Positions 40,492 through 50,247 of a stretch of 64,000 nt of DNA are shown piece by piece. Under the pieces are notes generated by a model that worked only from the letters and a program-made list of their open reading frames with translations, was not told the DNA's origin and ran no database searches. Position 1 is the first letter of the stretch; each line of letters starts with the position of its first letter. The position numbers and the translations under genes are program-made. This DNA is from an uncultured Clostridia bacterium (lineage in GTDB: Bacteria > Bacillota > Clostridia > Lachnospirales > Lachnospiraceae), in contig CAOKVX010000005.1 of NCBI GenBank assembly GCA_948472945.1, forward strand, positions 62,001-126,000, written 5' to 3'.

Positions 40492-41991
40492 TTACCATTT
40501 ATATCTTTTTTTAAGATATCTTCTTCTGCTTTTTTTCTTTAGTGAGCTGTAACTTCCAAAATATTTTTTTCTAAGCTTTGCCCTATACATCAGACTTACT
40601 ATTACGAAACATAATATTATTGCTGCAATTATCATTGCAACTACTTGAACCAGCCCAAATACAATGCCTTTTTTTTCTGTACTTTCATCCGAGCCGCGTT
40701 CTTTTTCTGCAGTCCCACTGTTATCCTCGCTGCTGCTTTCTTCATTTTTCTTTGTCACTTCTTCATCAAGCTCATTTACATAGTCGGTAACTTCCTTGTT
40801 AATATCTGTTGTTACTATTTTGTTAGAATCATAGAGCACCTTTGCTGAGCCGACAACCTTTCCCATATAGGTGTAAGTTATCTTCCCAATTTCACTTATG
40901 CCATTAACGGAAACAGGTTCATCGTAATATTCTATATTTTTTTCAGCATTAGAAATATCTGTGCCTTTTGGCAATATTATGTTGGCATTTTCCTCAATAA
41001 ATATAGGCGAATTGTTTTCATCAAAAATGGAATTATATTTTGAGAACAAAGAATATTTTACTTCCGAATCATAATTTCCTATTTTTGATTCTATTGGATG
41101 GCTCTCAAAATTATCAAAAACAGAATTCAATATTTTTATCGTATCTGTATATTCATTAGGTTCACTAGGGGGCGGACCGCTAGTTTTCATAACAACACAT
41201 ACAAGTTCAAGGTCGCCCTTTTTTGCAAATGTAACCAATGTCCATCTTGCTATATCGGTATATCCTGTTTTACCACCGATACAATAATCATATTTGTAAT
41301 GATATTTTCTCGGATGGAACATTTCATGCTTATGGTACATCGGCCTCTCTTCATTAAGATTGGTTTTTGGAATTGTATACAATTCTGTTCCTGCAATTTT
41401 CCTGAACATACTGTTTTTCATTGCTGCACATGAGATAAGCGCCATATCATAGGCTGAAGAGTAATGTTTTTCATTAAATAATCCGTTAGGATTGGCAAAA
41501 TGAGTGTTCTTGCACCCAAGCTCCTTTGCCTTATCATTCATCAAATCTACAAACCCTTTAATATCTCCCGATATATGCTCGGCAACACCGTTACATACCT
41601 CATTTGCGGACATAAGCATAATTCCATATAGGCAGTTTTCCATTGATATCTGTTCATTAGGTACAACGCCTATATGCGAACTGCCAGGCTCTATACTGTT
41701 GACTGCTTTATATGAAAAGGTAACCGTATCTGTCAAAGACGCATTCTCAAGACATAGAAGCGTCGTCATAATCTTTGTAATACTTGCAGGATAATGTTTG
41801 TCATGTATATTTTTTTCGTAAAGAATAGTACCCGAATTAATATCCATTACAATAGCGGATTCTGCACTTATTTTTTTTGCTGAAGGTCCTGAACTCCATT
41901 CACCTTTTTTTGCATATACAGAACTATTACATAAACCCATTGTCTGTACAATTAATGTAAATAATAATACAATAACAATTCTTTTTTTCAT
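40492..41991 (-). CDS. D-alanyl-D-alanine carboxypeptidase (DacF/penicillin-binding protein 5 family)
   Basis: 'KHYPASITKIMTTLLCLE' (SxxK), 'MLMSANEVCNG' (SxN), 'CIGGKTGYTDIARWTLVTFAKK' (KTG); C-terminal TM. Confidence 0.94.
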   Translation of the reverse strand: MKKRIVIVLLFTLIVQTMGLCNSSVYAKKGEWSSGPSAKKISAESAIVMDINSGTILYEKNIHDKHYPASITKIMTTLLCLENASLTDTVTFSYKAVNSIEPGSSHIGVVPNEQISMENCLYGIMLMSANEVCNGVAEHISGDIKGFVDLMNDKAKELGCKNTHFANPNGLFNEKHYSSAYDMALISCAAMKNSMFRKIAGTELYTIPKTNLNEERPMYHKHEMFHPRKYHYKYDYCIGGKTGYTDIARWTLVTFAKKGDLELVCVVMKTSGPPPSEPNEYTDTIKILNSVFDNFESHPIESKIGNYDSEVKYSLFSKYNSIFDENNSPIFIEENANIILPKGTDISNAEKNIEYYDEPVSVNGISEIGKITYTYMGKVVGSAKVLYDSNKIVTTDINKEVTDYVNELDEEVTKKNEESSSEDNSGTAEKERGSDESTEKKGIVFGLVQVVAMIIAAIILCFVIVSLMYRAKLRKKYFGSYSSLKKKSRRRYLKKRYKW

Positions 41992-42116
41992 AGCCTTATC
42001 CTTTCGTGCATGTTTGTCCATATTTTAGTATACTTTATTTACATAGTTCTATCAAGAAGATTTTTAATATTTTAATTTTTGATACTATATTATTAAATTG
42101 TGTTTATAAATATAGA

Positions 42117-42166
42117 TAAAAACTGCGGAAGTGTATTGTATCACATACTCTCCGCAGTTTTTTCAC
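42117..42166. terminator. Bidirectional hairpin with U-tracts between divergent dacF-like gene and trmB
   Basis: AAAAACTGCGGA...TCCGCAGTTTTTT. Confidence 0.65.
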
Positions 42167-42478
42167 AGACATTTTTATATTAAATATTATGTTATTATAT
42201 TACCCTTTTTTAACTTCAACGGCACTTTTTATAATGTATAAATCATTAACTGTTTCCTGTTCAAAATTTTTGAGTCACAATAAAGTATTACTTTATCGCT
42301 TGTATTGCATATCTATTTATTTTAATAGCTTACTTGCCTTTTTCATATTTTAATTGATATTAATTGTTTTATTATATATAATTATCTTGGCTGTAAAGTC
42401 ATATATTTGCAGCAAGCTTACGGTATTTGAATACTTGGCTTGTTGTTAAAATGAATTATATTTATACTGGAGGCAAAC

Positions 42479-43123
42479 ATGAGATTAAGAAATGTTCCCG
42501 GCTCAAGGGAATTTATAGAGAACTGTGAATATGCAATAAAGGACCCTGAATCGCACTATGGAAACTGGCGCGAATTGTTTGGTAAAGATTTGGCATCGAA
42601 GCTTCATATTGAGATTGGCATGGGTAAGGGAAAATTCATACGCGAACTCGCCGCCGCCAATCCCGATATTTCGTATATTGGCATTGAGAAATTTTCAAGT
42701 GTGCTTATAAGGGCTTTGGAAAAAAGGCCTGAACTTGAGTCGGATAATTTATATTTTCTTAGATTTGACGCTGAAAATATTACGTCTATTTTCAGCGATG
42801 GAGAGATTGACAGAATTTATCTTAATTTTTCTGACCCGTGGCCAAAGGACAGACATGCTAAGAGAAGGCTTACGTCTGTCCAGTTTTTAGAGAGATATAA
42901 ATCTATTCTTTCAAAAAACGGCGAAATTATGTTTAAAACGGATAACAGGACTTTATTTGATTTCTCGCTCGAACAGGCAAGAATATCAAAATGGCATATT
43001 CAGGAATTTACTTATGACTTACACAATTCACAAATGAATGAAAATAATATAATGACAGAATACGAGGAAAGATTTTCTTCAATGGGAATACCAATTTGTA
43101 AAATGATAATTAAACCGGCCTGA
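42479..43123 (+). CDS. trmB: tRNA (guanine-N7-)-methyltransferase
   Basis: 'LHIEIGMGKGKFIRELAAANPDISYIGIEKFSSVL', 'RIYLNFSDPWPKDRHAKRRLTS'. Confidence 0.95.
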   Translation: MRLRNVPGSREFIENCEYAIKDPESHYGNWRELFGKDLASKLHIEIGMGKGKFIRELAAANPDISYIGIEKFSSVLIRALEKRPELESDNLYFLRFDAENITSIFSDGEIDRIYLNFSDPWPKDRHAKRRLTSVQFLERYKSILSKNGEIMFKTDNRTLFDFSLEQARISKWHIQEFTYDLHNSQMNENNIMTEYEERFSSMGIPICKMIIKPA

Positions 43124-43469
43124 TTAATTTCATTTAAAAAATATTTACTCATAATGAATCATTTCGAGACATTTGCATATACTGATATTAAAACTATTTG
43201 GGATTAAGTATATGATTGGTTTGATTAAATGTAAGATACGCGAACTCACATGCAGCAATGCGTCTATGGACAGGACATTATACTGTATAAAGAAATCCTG
43301 TGATGAGGTCAACAAGATTCTTTGCGGCGGGAATAAATGCCATAAAAGAAAAAAAAGAAAATAGCTGTCGATTTATAGTTTATTTATTAATTGTTTATTA
43401 TATTTTTCTTGATTTATTTAATTATCTCATATATAATATCTCTTGTGATTGTCCGAGAGAACAAGATAT

Positions 43470-43542
43470 GCACCTTTAGCTCAGTTGGTAGAGCACCTGA
43501 CTCTTAATCAGGGTGTCCAGGGTTCGAACCCCTGAAGGTGTA
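43470..43542 (+). tRNA. tRNA-Lys(CTT)
   Basis: GCACCTTTAGCTCAGTTGGTAGAGCACCTGACTCTTAATCAGGGTGTCCAGGGTTCGAACCCCTGAAGGTGTA, anticodon CTT. Confidence 0.96.
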
Positions 43543-43665
43543 TTAATAAAAGTCTTAGAGCTACGATTTATCTCTGGTTCTGGGATTTTTTTATTTATAT
43601 TTATATTTATATTTTTATTATTTGTTCAAATAAACTTCGGTACTCTATCGAATTTTATAGAATAG

Positions 43666-43692
43666 GGCGGGATATAGACTATCCCGCCTTTT
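43666..43692. terminator. Intrinsic terminator downstream of tRNA-Lys / DUF4446 gene
   Basis: GGCGGGATA TAGAC TATCCCGCC TTTT. Confidence 0.75.
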
Positions 43693-43794
43693 AATTTCTT
43701 TATCTAACACTGTGCATTATTAACTGTATTTTCTTTTTTTTGTAAAAGCAATCGACTGAATTAATTCTATTTATTATTCAGGTTTACACAAAAA

Positions 43795-44310
43795 TTAAGA
43801 TTCTTTTTTATTACTCAGCGCCTGATCTAATGCGGCCTGTTCTTCACTTGAGAGAGCAAGGCTGCACGCTCCGTTTTCAACTCTTTTTGCATATGTGTAA
43901 CATCCGTCCGCATTGCTGTGCATACAATTTAAAATTATTCCATTGTTATCTTTAGTCAACAGAACAAGCACAAAACTCATTCTTCCTCCAACTTCTTTAA
44001 ACGCATCATATTTTTTAAATCCCATCTTCTGATACGTATATAACAAATTTTCATCAATTGATTTTATGCGTGCATAGATGTCTTTTACAGATTCATCTAA
44101 TATGTCTATTAAACTAAATTTCCTTATAATAGCTTCTTCTAAAGACTGTCCGTCTTTTCCGCTCATAAATGCCTTGTAGCTTTTTTTCAATTTAGACAGC
44201 TTTACCATTGTACAAATAAGCATAATAAGCAATATAATAACAACTGCCATAGTTCCAATCAAAAACCAATCCATAGGTATTCCAATCATATTAAATACTT
44301 CTAATTCCAT
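43795..44310 (-). CDS. DUF4446 family protein
   Basis: N-terminal TM then 'KMGFKKYDAFKEVGGRMSFVLVLLTKDNNGIILNCMHSNADGCYTYAKRVENG'; downstream of parB. Confidence 0.85.
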   Translation of the reverse strand: MELEVFNMIGIPMDWFLIGTMAVVIILLIMLICTMVKLSKLKKSYKAFMSGKDGQSLEEAIIRKFSLIDILDESVKDIYARIKSIDENLLYTYQKMGFKKYDAFKEVGGRMSFVLVLLTKDNNGIILNCMHSNADGCYTYAKRVENGACSLALSSEEQAALDQALSNKKES

Positions 44311-44336
44311 GTGACTTTCTCCTTATTAGTAAATTT

Positions 44337-45227
44337 TTATTTTGTTATTATTCCAATGATTCTCTCAAGTTCATCATCAGAATAGTATTCTATTTCTATC
44401 TTTCCTTTCGTATTATCTTTTCTGTTAATCATTACTTTACTGCCAATGCTTTGCTTTAATTTTTCCTCGAGACTCTGATATATTTCAGTATTTTCTAAAG
44501 GTTTCTTTATTTTCTTTGCCTTATCTAAATTGTTATTGTTCATCTGTTTAATCAGCTTTTCTGTTTCCCGTACACTTAATTTTTCATCAAAAATACGGGT
44601 AGCAAGTTCGTACTGCATTGAAGTGTCATTTAAACCGAGAAGGGCTCTTGCATGTCCGCTCGATATACACTCCTCTATTAACATATCCTGAACCATCTCA
44701 TTAAGCTTGAGCAGGCGGATAGAATTGGTGATTGTAGTTCTGCTCTTACTTACCCTCTCAGCTACCTCGTCCTGTTTAAGATTATATTCTTCTATGAGCT
44801 GTTGGTATGCTTTGGCCTCTTCGATGGGATTAAGGTCTTCACGCTGTATATTTTCAATCAATGCAATTTCTATAATCTGCTGCTTTGTATAGTCTTTTAT
44901 CACAACAGGAACTTCAGTAAGACCGGCTATCTTAGCGGCACGCCATCTTCTCTCACCTGCAACTATCTCGTAATAATCAGATTTTTTTACAACTATAAGA
45001 GGTTCAACTATTCCATACTGCTTTATAGAGTCCGATAATTCATGTAATTTGTCCTCATTAAAGACTTTTCTGGGCTGTCCTCTGTTTGGTTCAACCTGAG
45101 TAATCTTAAGTACTGTCACTCCATTTAAAGCTGAGGTTTCATTATCATCCTTAGTATTAATCTGATTTAATTTACTTTGCGGAATAAGGCTGTCTACTCC
45201 TTTTCCCAAACCTCTTTTTGGCGTCAT
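44337..45227 (-). CDS. parB: Chromosome partitioning protein ParB/Spo0J
   Basis: 'KRGLGKGVDSLIP', 'EPNRGQPRKVFNEDKLHELSDSIKQYGIVEPLIV', 'YEIVAGERRWRAAKIAGL', HTH 'KQDEVAERVSKSRTTITNSIRLL'. Confidence 0.96.
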   Translation of the reverse strand: MTPKRGLGKGVDSLIPQSKLNQINTKDDNETSALNGVTVLKITQVEPNRGQPRKVFNEDKLHELSDSIKQYGIVEPLIVVKKSDYYEIVAGERRWRAAKIAGLTEVPVVIKDYTKQQIIEIALIENIQREDLNPIEEAKAYQQLIEEYNLKQDEVAERVSKSRTTITNSIRLLKLNEMVQDMLIEECISSGHARALLGLNDTSMQYELATRIFDEKLSVRETEKLIKQMNNNNLDKAKKIKKPLENTEIYQSLEEKLKQSIGSKVMINRKDNTKGKIEIEYYSDDELERIIGIITK

Positions 45228-45287
45228 TATATTCCCCTCGACTTTCAAAATTTTTAAGCAATTTATATGTAATACTTTTACATGTTT

Positions 45288-46052
45288 TTAATTGCCATAA
45301 GCAATTACTTCATCAGCCAGTTCCCTATAACCCACTGCACCGGAAGACTTTGAGTCATAAAAATTAATAGGTAATCCATGACTTGGAGCCTCAGCAAGAC
45401 GAACATTTCTCGGAATTATAGTCTTATAAATGTTTTGGTCAAGATTATCTTTAACATTCTCTACAACCTGTAGTGATAGATTTGTTCTTGCGTCAAACAT
45501 AGTAAACACTACGCCCTCTATTGTCAGCTTATCATTGAGCCTTTCTTTCACGAGTTCAATTGTCTTCATAAGCTGAGTAATTCCTTCCAATGCATAAAAT
45601 TCACACTGTATTGGAACTATAACTGAATCCGCTGCTGTCAAAGCGTTGACCGTCAGTATACTTAATGAAGGAGGACAATCGATAATTACAAAATCATAAC
45701 CATCTTTAAGATTTTTTAGTCTATTCTTTAGTACATAACTTCTCTCCTCTGAGTCTATTAATTCAATCTCTGCTCCGGAAAGATTAACATTGGCCGGTAT
45801 TATATCCAGATTATCAAATACATTTTTTTTAATACATTCCTCTATATTTTTTTCACCTATCATAGATTCATAAACTGTATTTTCAATTCTGTTTTTATCA
45901 ATGCCCAGACCACTTGTAGTATTGCCCTGAGGGTCTAAGTCAAGTACAAGTATTTTTTTTCCTTTTTCAGCAAGACAAGATGCAAGGTTAATGGATGTTG
46001 TAGATTTACCAACCCCGCCCTTTTGATTTGCTATAGCTATTATTCTACCCAT
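45288..46052 (-). CDS. parA: Chromosome partitioning ATPase ParA/Soj
   Basis: 'IAIANQKGGVGKSTTSINLASCLAEKGKKILVLDLDPQGNTTSGLG'. Confidence 0.97.
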   Translation of the reverse strand: MGRIIAIANQKGGVGKSTTSINLASCLAEKGKKILVLDLDPQGNTTSGLGIDKNRIENTVYESMIGEKNIEECIKKNVFDNLDIIPANVNLSGAEIELIDSEERSYVLKNRLKNLKDGYDFVIIDCPPSLSILTVNALTAADSVIVPIQCEFYALEGITQLMKTIELVKERLNDKLTIEGVVFTMFDARTNLSLQVVENVKDNLDQNIYKTIIPRNVRLAEAPSHGLPINFYDSKSSGAVGYRELADEVIAYGN

Positions 46053-46212
46053 TATATCCTCCTTTGTTTTGGATAACGCTTATATATTATGATATCACTA
46101 TTTTTAAATTTATTCCATTAAATTTATATCAAATTTGAATTTTTCTTTTAACTTTAAATATAGTTTATCTTATAATTGTTTATGTAATAGATTATGTAAA
46201 AATTATGTAATA

Positions 46213-46385
46213 GAAAAGGATTGTATCATTAAAAATAACACACGCTCGCGCTTATTTCACACGTAGCAGCACTAATATTTTATGCATGGTAAATAACTAT
46301 AATTTATTTTATTATTATTAATTGCATAAAATCAAGTGCTGACGTGTTCAAATAGTGTTTATTTTTAATGACACAATTCCTTTTC
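46213..46385. repeat. Inverted copy of the parS-array repeat unit (no parS)
   Basis: GAAAAGGATTGTATCATTAAAAATAACAC...GTGTTTATTTTTAATGACACAATTCCTTTTC outer arms; internal CACACGTAGCAGCACTAATATTTTATGCAT / TTGCATAAAATCAAGTGCTGACGTGTT matches reverse complement of the other units. Confidence 0.85.
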
Positions 46386-46442
46386 AAATTTTTATTCTAA
46401 TACAATTGCTCCGCAAATAATATAAAATGATATTATGCTTAA

Positions 46443-46458
46443 TGTTTCACGTGAAACA
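46443..46458. promoter_or_regulatory. parS: parS site 1
   Basis: TGTTTCACGTGAAACA, perfect 16-bp palindrome. Confidence 0.97.
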
Positions 46459-46512
46459 TTTTATTTTTTGAAATATTTCTATCCATATATTTATTATATA
46501 TTAGTCTACAAA

Positions 46513-46648
46513 TGAATAAGTGATTGTCATTCACGGAAATACTATTCAAACACGTCAGCTCTTTATCTTTTGCATAAAATCTTAGTGCTGCTACGTGTGA
46601 GATTAGCGCAAGCGGGTATTTCCGTGAATCGACTATTCACTTACTCAT
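46513..46648. repeat. parS-array inverted-repeat unit 1
   Basis: ATGAATAAGTGATTGTCATTCACG...CGTGAATCGACTATTCACTTACTCAT; shorter centre than units 2 and 3. Confidence 0.9.
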
Positions 46649-46685
46649 ATACAAGATAAACTTTTTATTATATATCAAATGAAAA

Positions 46686-46701
46686 AGTTTCACGTGAAAC
46701 A
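46686..46701. promoter_or_regulatory. parS: parS site 2
   Basis: AGTTTCACGTGAAACA, one change from the palindromic consensus. Confidence 0.95.
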
Positions 46702-46752
46702 TTTTATTTTTAATAAATATTTCCTTACCTTATATAATATATCAGTCTTTAA

Positions 46753-46930
46753 ATGAGTAAGTGATTGTCATTCACGCGAAATACTATTCGAACACGTCAG
46801 CTCTTGATTTTATGCATCTCTTCAACAACAAATTTTTATTTAGCTATTTTTATGCATAAAATCTTAGTGCTGTTACGTGTGAGATTAGCGCAAGCGGGTT
46901 TTTTCGTGAATCGACTATTCACTTACTCAT
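46753..46930. repeat. parS-array inverted-repeat unit 2
   Basis: ATGAGTAAGTGA...TCACTTACTCAT arms; inner arms ACACGTCAGCTCTTGATTTTATGCAT / ATGCATAAAATCTTAGTGCTGTTACGTGT. Confidence 0.92.
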
Positions 46931-46967
46931 ATATAAGATAACCTTTTTATTTTATTTCAACTGAAAA

Positions 46968-46983
46968 AGTTTCACGTGAAACA
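46968..46983. promoter_or_regulatory. parS: parS site 3
   Basis: AGTTTCACGTGAAACA. Confidence 0.95.
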
Positions 46984-47028
46984 TTCTATCTTTTGATTAA
47001 TATTTCCTATCCATATATTAGTCTAAAA

Positions 47029-47206
47029 ATGAGTAAGTGATTGTCATTCACGCGAAATACTATTCTAACACGTCAGCTCTTGATTTTTTGCATCTCTTCA
47101 ACACCAAATTTTTATTTAGCTATTTTTATGCATAAAATCTTAGTGCTGCTACGTGTGAGATTAGCGCAAGCGGGTTTTTCCGTGAATCGACTATTCACTT
47201 ACTCAT
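47029..47206. repeat. parS-array inverted-repeat unit 3
   Basis: Near identical to unit 2 including GAGTAAGTGA...TCACTTACTC arms. Confidence 0.92.
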
Positions 47207-47243
47207 ATATAAGATAACCTTTTTATTATATTTCATCTGAAAA

Positions 47244-47259
47244 TGTTTCACGTGAAACA
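47244..47259. promoter_or_regulatory. parS: parS site 4
   Basis: TGTTTCACGTGAAACA, perfect palindrome. Confidence 0.97.
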
Positions 47260-47270
47260 TTCTATTTTTT

Positions 47271-47405
47271 GATTAAGTAAGTAATTGTCATTCACATAAA
47301 ATTCTATTCGAAAACGTCAGCTCTTGATTTTATACATTTTCAACAAATTTTAATATTAGCAATTTTCTGCATAAAATCTTAGCTGCTATGTGTGAAAATT
47401 AGTGC
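47271..47405. repeat. Decayed parS-array repeat unit 4 abutting rsmG 3' end
   Basis: GATTAAGTAAGTAATTGTCATTCACATAAAATTCTATTCGAAAACGTCAGCTCTTGATTTTATACAT...TGCATAAAATCTTAGCTGCTATGTGTGAAAATTAG. Confidence 0.85.
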
Positions 47406-47410
47406 ATAAC

Positions 47411-48121
47411 TCACCTCAACGGCTTCTTTTGTGGCACTCCATTACGTCTCGGATATTTCTTATCAGTCTCAACATCTTTATATATCAAAATCAGACTTCT
47501 CGTTATATCTGTATCAGGTAATTCAAATATTGATACATCATCAATTACACCGCCCAGTTCTTCAATCGCAATCTCATAGTCTTCTATCTCCTGTTTTACT
47601 TCTCTACTCTTATATGGTATAAAATATCCTCCAATTTTTACTAAAGGAAGACAATATTCAGATATGACAGAAAGGTTAGATACAGCACGGGTTACACAAA
47701 AATCAAACTTTTCCCTGTAGTTGGTATGACCAAATTCCTCAGCCCTCGCATGTACCGCCTTAATATTCTTCAAATCCAATTCTTTGATAACATGATTTAA
47801 AAATTTCACTCTCTTATCAAGCGAATCAACTAATACAACCTCCAACGACGGAAATACTATCTTCAAAGGAATACCCGGAAACCCTGCTCCTGTACCTATA
47901 TCAATCAATGAATTAGAACCATTAATATCAACAATATTTACTATTGAAAGACTGTCAATAAAATGCTTAACAACAACTTCCTCATAATCAGTTATAGCTG
48001 TAAGGTTAATCTTACTATTCCACTCCACCAAGATATTATAATATCTTATAAACCGTTCACATTTTTCATCAGTAAGATTAATATGTAATTTTTTCGCATA
48101 ATCTCTTAAATAATCAATCAT
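47411..48121 (-). CDS. rsmG: 16S rRNA (guanine-N7)-methyltransferase
   Basis: 'KINLTAITDYEEVVVKHFIDSLSIV', 'LIDIGTGAGFPGIPLKIVFPSLEVVLVDSLDKRVKFLN'. Confidence 0.96.
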   Translation of the reverse strand: MIDYLRDYAKKLHINLTDEKCERFIRYYNILVEWNSKINLTAITDYEEVVVKHFIDSLSIVNIVDINGSNSLIDIGTGAGFPGIPLKIVFPSLEVVLVDSLDKRVKFLNHVIKELDLKNIKAVHARAEEFGHTNYREKFDFCVTRAVSNLSVISEYCLPLVKIGGYFIPYKSREVKQEIEDYEIAIEELGGVIDDVSIFELPDTDITRSLILIYKDVETDKKYPRRNGVPQKKPLR

Positions 48122-48157
48122 ATAAATTACTCCCCTATAATATTCTCTAAAATTATA

Positions 48158-50230
48158 TCAGATATTTTTACCAGACATATTTGTCAAATAAACAAGTAAT
48201 ACCGAAATATCTGCCGGTGTAACACCCGATATTCTTGAAGCCTGTCCCAAAGATACAGGTCTAACAGCTTCTAATTTCTGAATAGCCTCTGTTCTTAGAC
48301 TGCCTACTGACATATAGTCAATGTTATCAGGTATTAATTTATTCTCAAGCTTCTTAAATTGATTAACCTGACGATTTTGTCTTTCAATATAACCCTTATA
48401 CTTAACTGCATTATTAATCTGAAAAATAATATCACTGGAAAGAGGCTTTCTTTTTTTATCAATAATTTCAAGCGATTCATAAGACAATTCAGGTCTTCTG
48501 ACAAGGTCTGCTAAAGTAACGCCTGTAGTTATTTCTTTACTTTTAAGTTTTCTTAACAACCCATTTACAGATTCAGAAGGACTTACATTTGTATGTTCAA
48601 TCCTATTTATTTCTTCGTCTACCCTTCTATATTTTTCTACATAATTATTATATCTATCTTCACTTATCAAACCAATCTCATATCCAAGAGGAGTCAACCT
48701 CAGATCGGCATTATCCTGTCTCAACAAAAGACGGTACTCTGCCCTTGATGTCATCATACGATAAGGTTCATTCGTACCCTTTGTAACAAGGTCATCTATT
48801 AGAACTCCTATGTAACCCTGCGAGCGGTCAATAATAACAGGCTCCTTTCCATAAAATGATCTTGCAGCATTAATTCCGGCAATAAGACCTTGTGCCGCAG
48901 CCTCCTCATATCCCGAACTTCCATTAATCTGACCGGCGCTATATAAACCCTTTATCTTTTTTAACTCAAGTGACGGTTTAAGCTCAAGGGGATTAATACA
49001 ATCATATTCAATTGCATACGCATTTCTTACAATAACAGCGTTTTCAAGACCCGGAACCGACCTATACATTTTATACTGTACATCTTCAGGCAGCGAACTT
49101 GACATACCGCCTACATACATTTCATTAGTATAATTTCCTTCCGGCTCAATAAAAACCTGATGTCTTTCCTTGTCGGAAAATCTCATTACCTTATCTTCTA
49201 TTGATGGACAATATCTGGGACCTGTACCTTCAATTACACCCGAATATAGGGGTGAACGGTTTATATTCTCCCTTATAATATCATGCGTATTTTCATTAGT
49301 ATACGTAAGCCAACATGACTCTTGTTCTCTCTCTATATCAGATGGTTTATTGGTAAATGAAAACGGCGTAATGTCTTCATCCCCCTTCTGCTCCTCCATT
49401 TTAGAAAAATCAATTGAACGCTTGTCAATTCTTGCAGGAGTTCCGGTCTTAAATCTTCTTATTTCTATTCCATTGTCAATCAATGATTTTGAAAGAAAAT
49501 TAGCTGCTGACAATCCATTTGGACCGGTATAATTAAAAATATTTCCATATATGCACTTTGCCTTTAAATATACGCCCGTACACATTACAACTACTTTAGA
49601 AAAATACACCGCATTGGAATAAGTTCTTACGCCTTTTATTACCCCTTCACTAACTAAAAATTCCGTGACCTCCGCCTGCTTTATAATAAGGTTATCTGTA
49701 TTTTCAAGAACCTTTCTCATCTCAGACGAATATCCATCCTTGTCAGCCTGTGCACGCAGTGAATGAACAGCCGGTCCCTTTGAGCGGTTTAACATTTTTG
49801 ATTGTATAAATGTCTTGTCAATATTTATACCCATCTCACCGCCAAGAGCATCAATCTCCCTCACAAGATGTCCTTTTGACGTACCGCCGATATTTGGGTT
49901 ACAAGGCATCAAAGCTATGCTGTCAACACTCACAGTGAACATAATTGTTTTAAGTCCAAGTCTTGCACATGCGAGCGCTGCCTCGCATCCGGCGTGACCC
50001 GCGCCTACGATAACAGCGTCAAAATATTCTGTAATATAATTACTTTCAATATTTTCAATACTATCAATACTTTCAACAATTTCATTACTTTCATTATTAT
50101 TTTTTAAATTATCTTCAATGTTAAAATCTATATTTACTTTATCTATACTACCTGTAACATCTATAACATTAGTCTTACTAAAATTTTTATCAAATTCATT
50201 AAAAAACATATTATTACCTGTATTACACAC
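48158..50230 (-). CDS. mnmG: tRNA uridine-5-carboxymethylaminomethyl modification enzyme MnmG, N-terminally extended
   Basis: '[66 protein letters not shown]'; start uncertain (M1 at 50230 or M8 at 50209). Confidence 0.95.
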   Translation of the reverse strand: MCNTGNNMFFNEFDKNFSKTNVIDVTGSIDKVNIDFNIEDNLKNNNESNEIVESIDSIENIESNYITEYFDAVIVGAGHAGCEAALACARLGLKTIMFTVSVDSIALMPCNPNIGGTSKGHLVREIDALGGEMGINIDKTFIQSKMLNRSKGPAVHSLRAQADKDGYSSEMRKVLENTDNLIIKQAEVTEFLVSEGVIKGVRTYSNAVYFSKVVVMCTGVYLKAKCIYGNIFNYTGPNGLSAANFLSKSLIDNGIEIRRFKTGTPARIDKRSIDFSKMEEQKGDEDITPFSFTNKPSDIEREQESCWLTYTNENTHDIIRENINRSPLYSGVIEGTGPRYCPSIEDKVMRFSDKERHQVFIEPEGNYTNEMYVGGMSSSLPEDVQYKMYRSVPGLENAVIVRNAYAIEYDCINPLELKPSLELKKIKGLYSAGQINGSSGYEEAAAQGLIAGINAARSFYGKEPVIIDRSQGYIGVLIDDLVTKGTNEPYRMMTSRAEYRLLLRQDNADLRLTPLGYEIGLISEDRYNNYVEKYRRVDEEINRIEHTNVSPSESVNGLLRKLKSKEITTGVTLADLVRRPELSYESLEIIDKKRKPLSSDIIFQINNAVKYKGYIERQNRQVNQFKKLENKLIPDNIDYMSVGSLRTEAIQKLEAVRPVSLGQASRISGVTPADISVLLVYLTNMSGKNI

Positions 50231-50247
50231 TTTTATCTACCTCATAT

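Noticed and set aside
43591-43620. ttatatt tandem tract after tRNA-Lys
   Set aside because: Simple AT-rich microsatellite-like run with no other support.
46052-47411. CRISPR array in the parA-rsmG gap
   Set aside because: Repeats are ~180-bp inverted-repeat units alternating with parS, not 25-40-bp direct repeats with unique spacers, and there are no cas genes.
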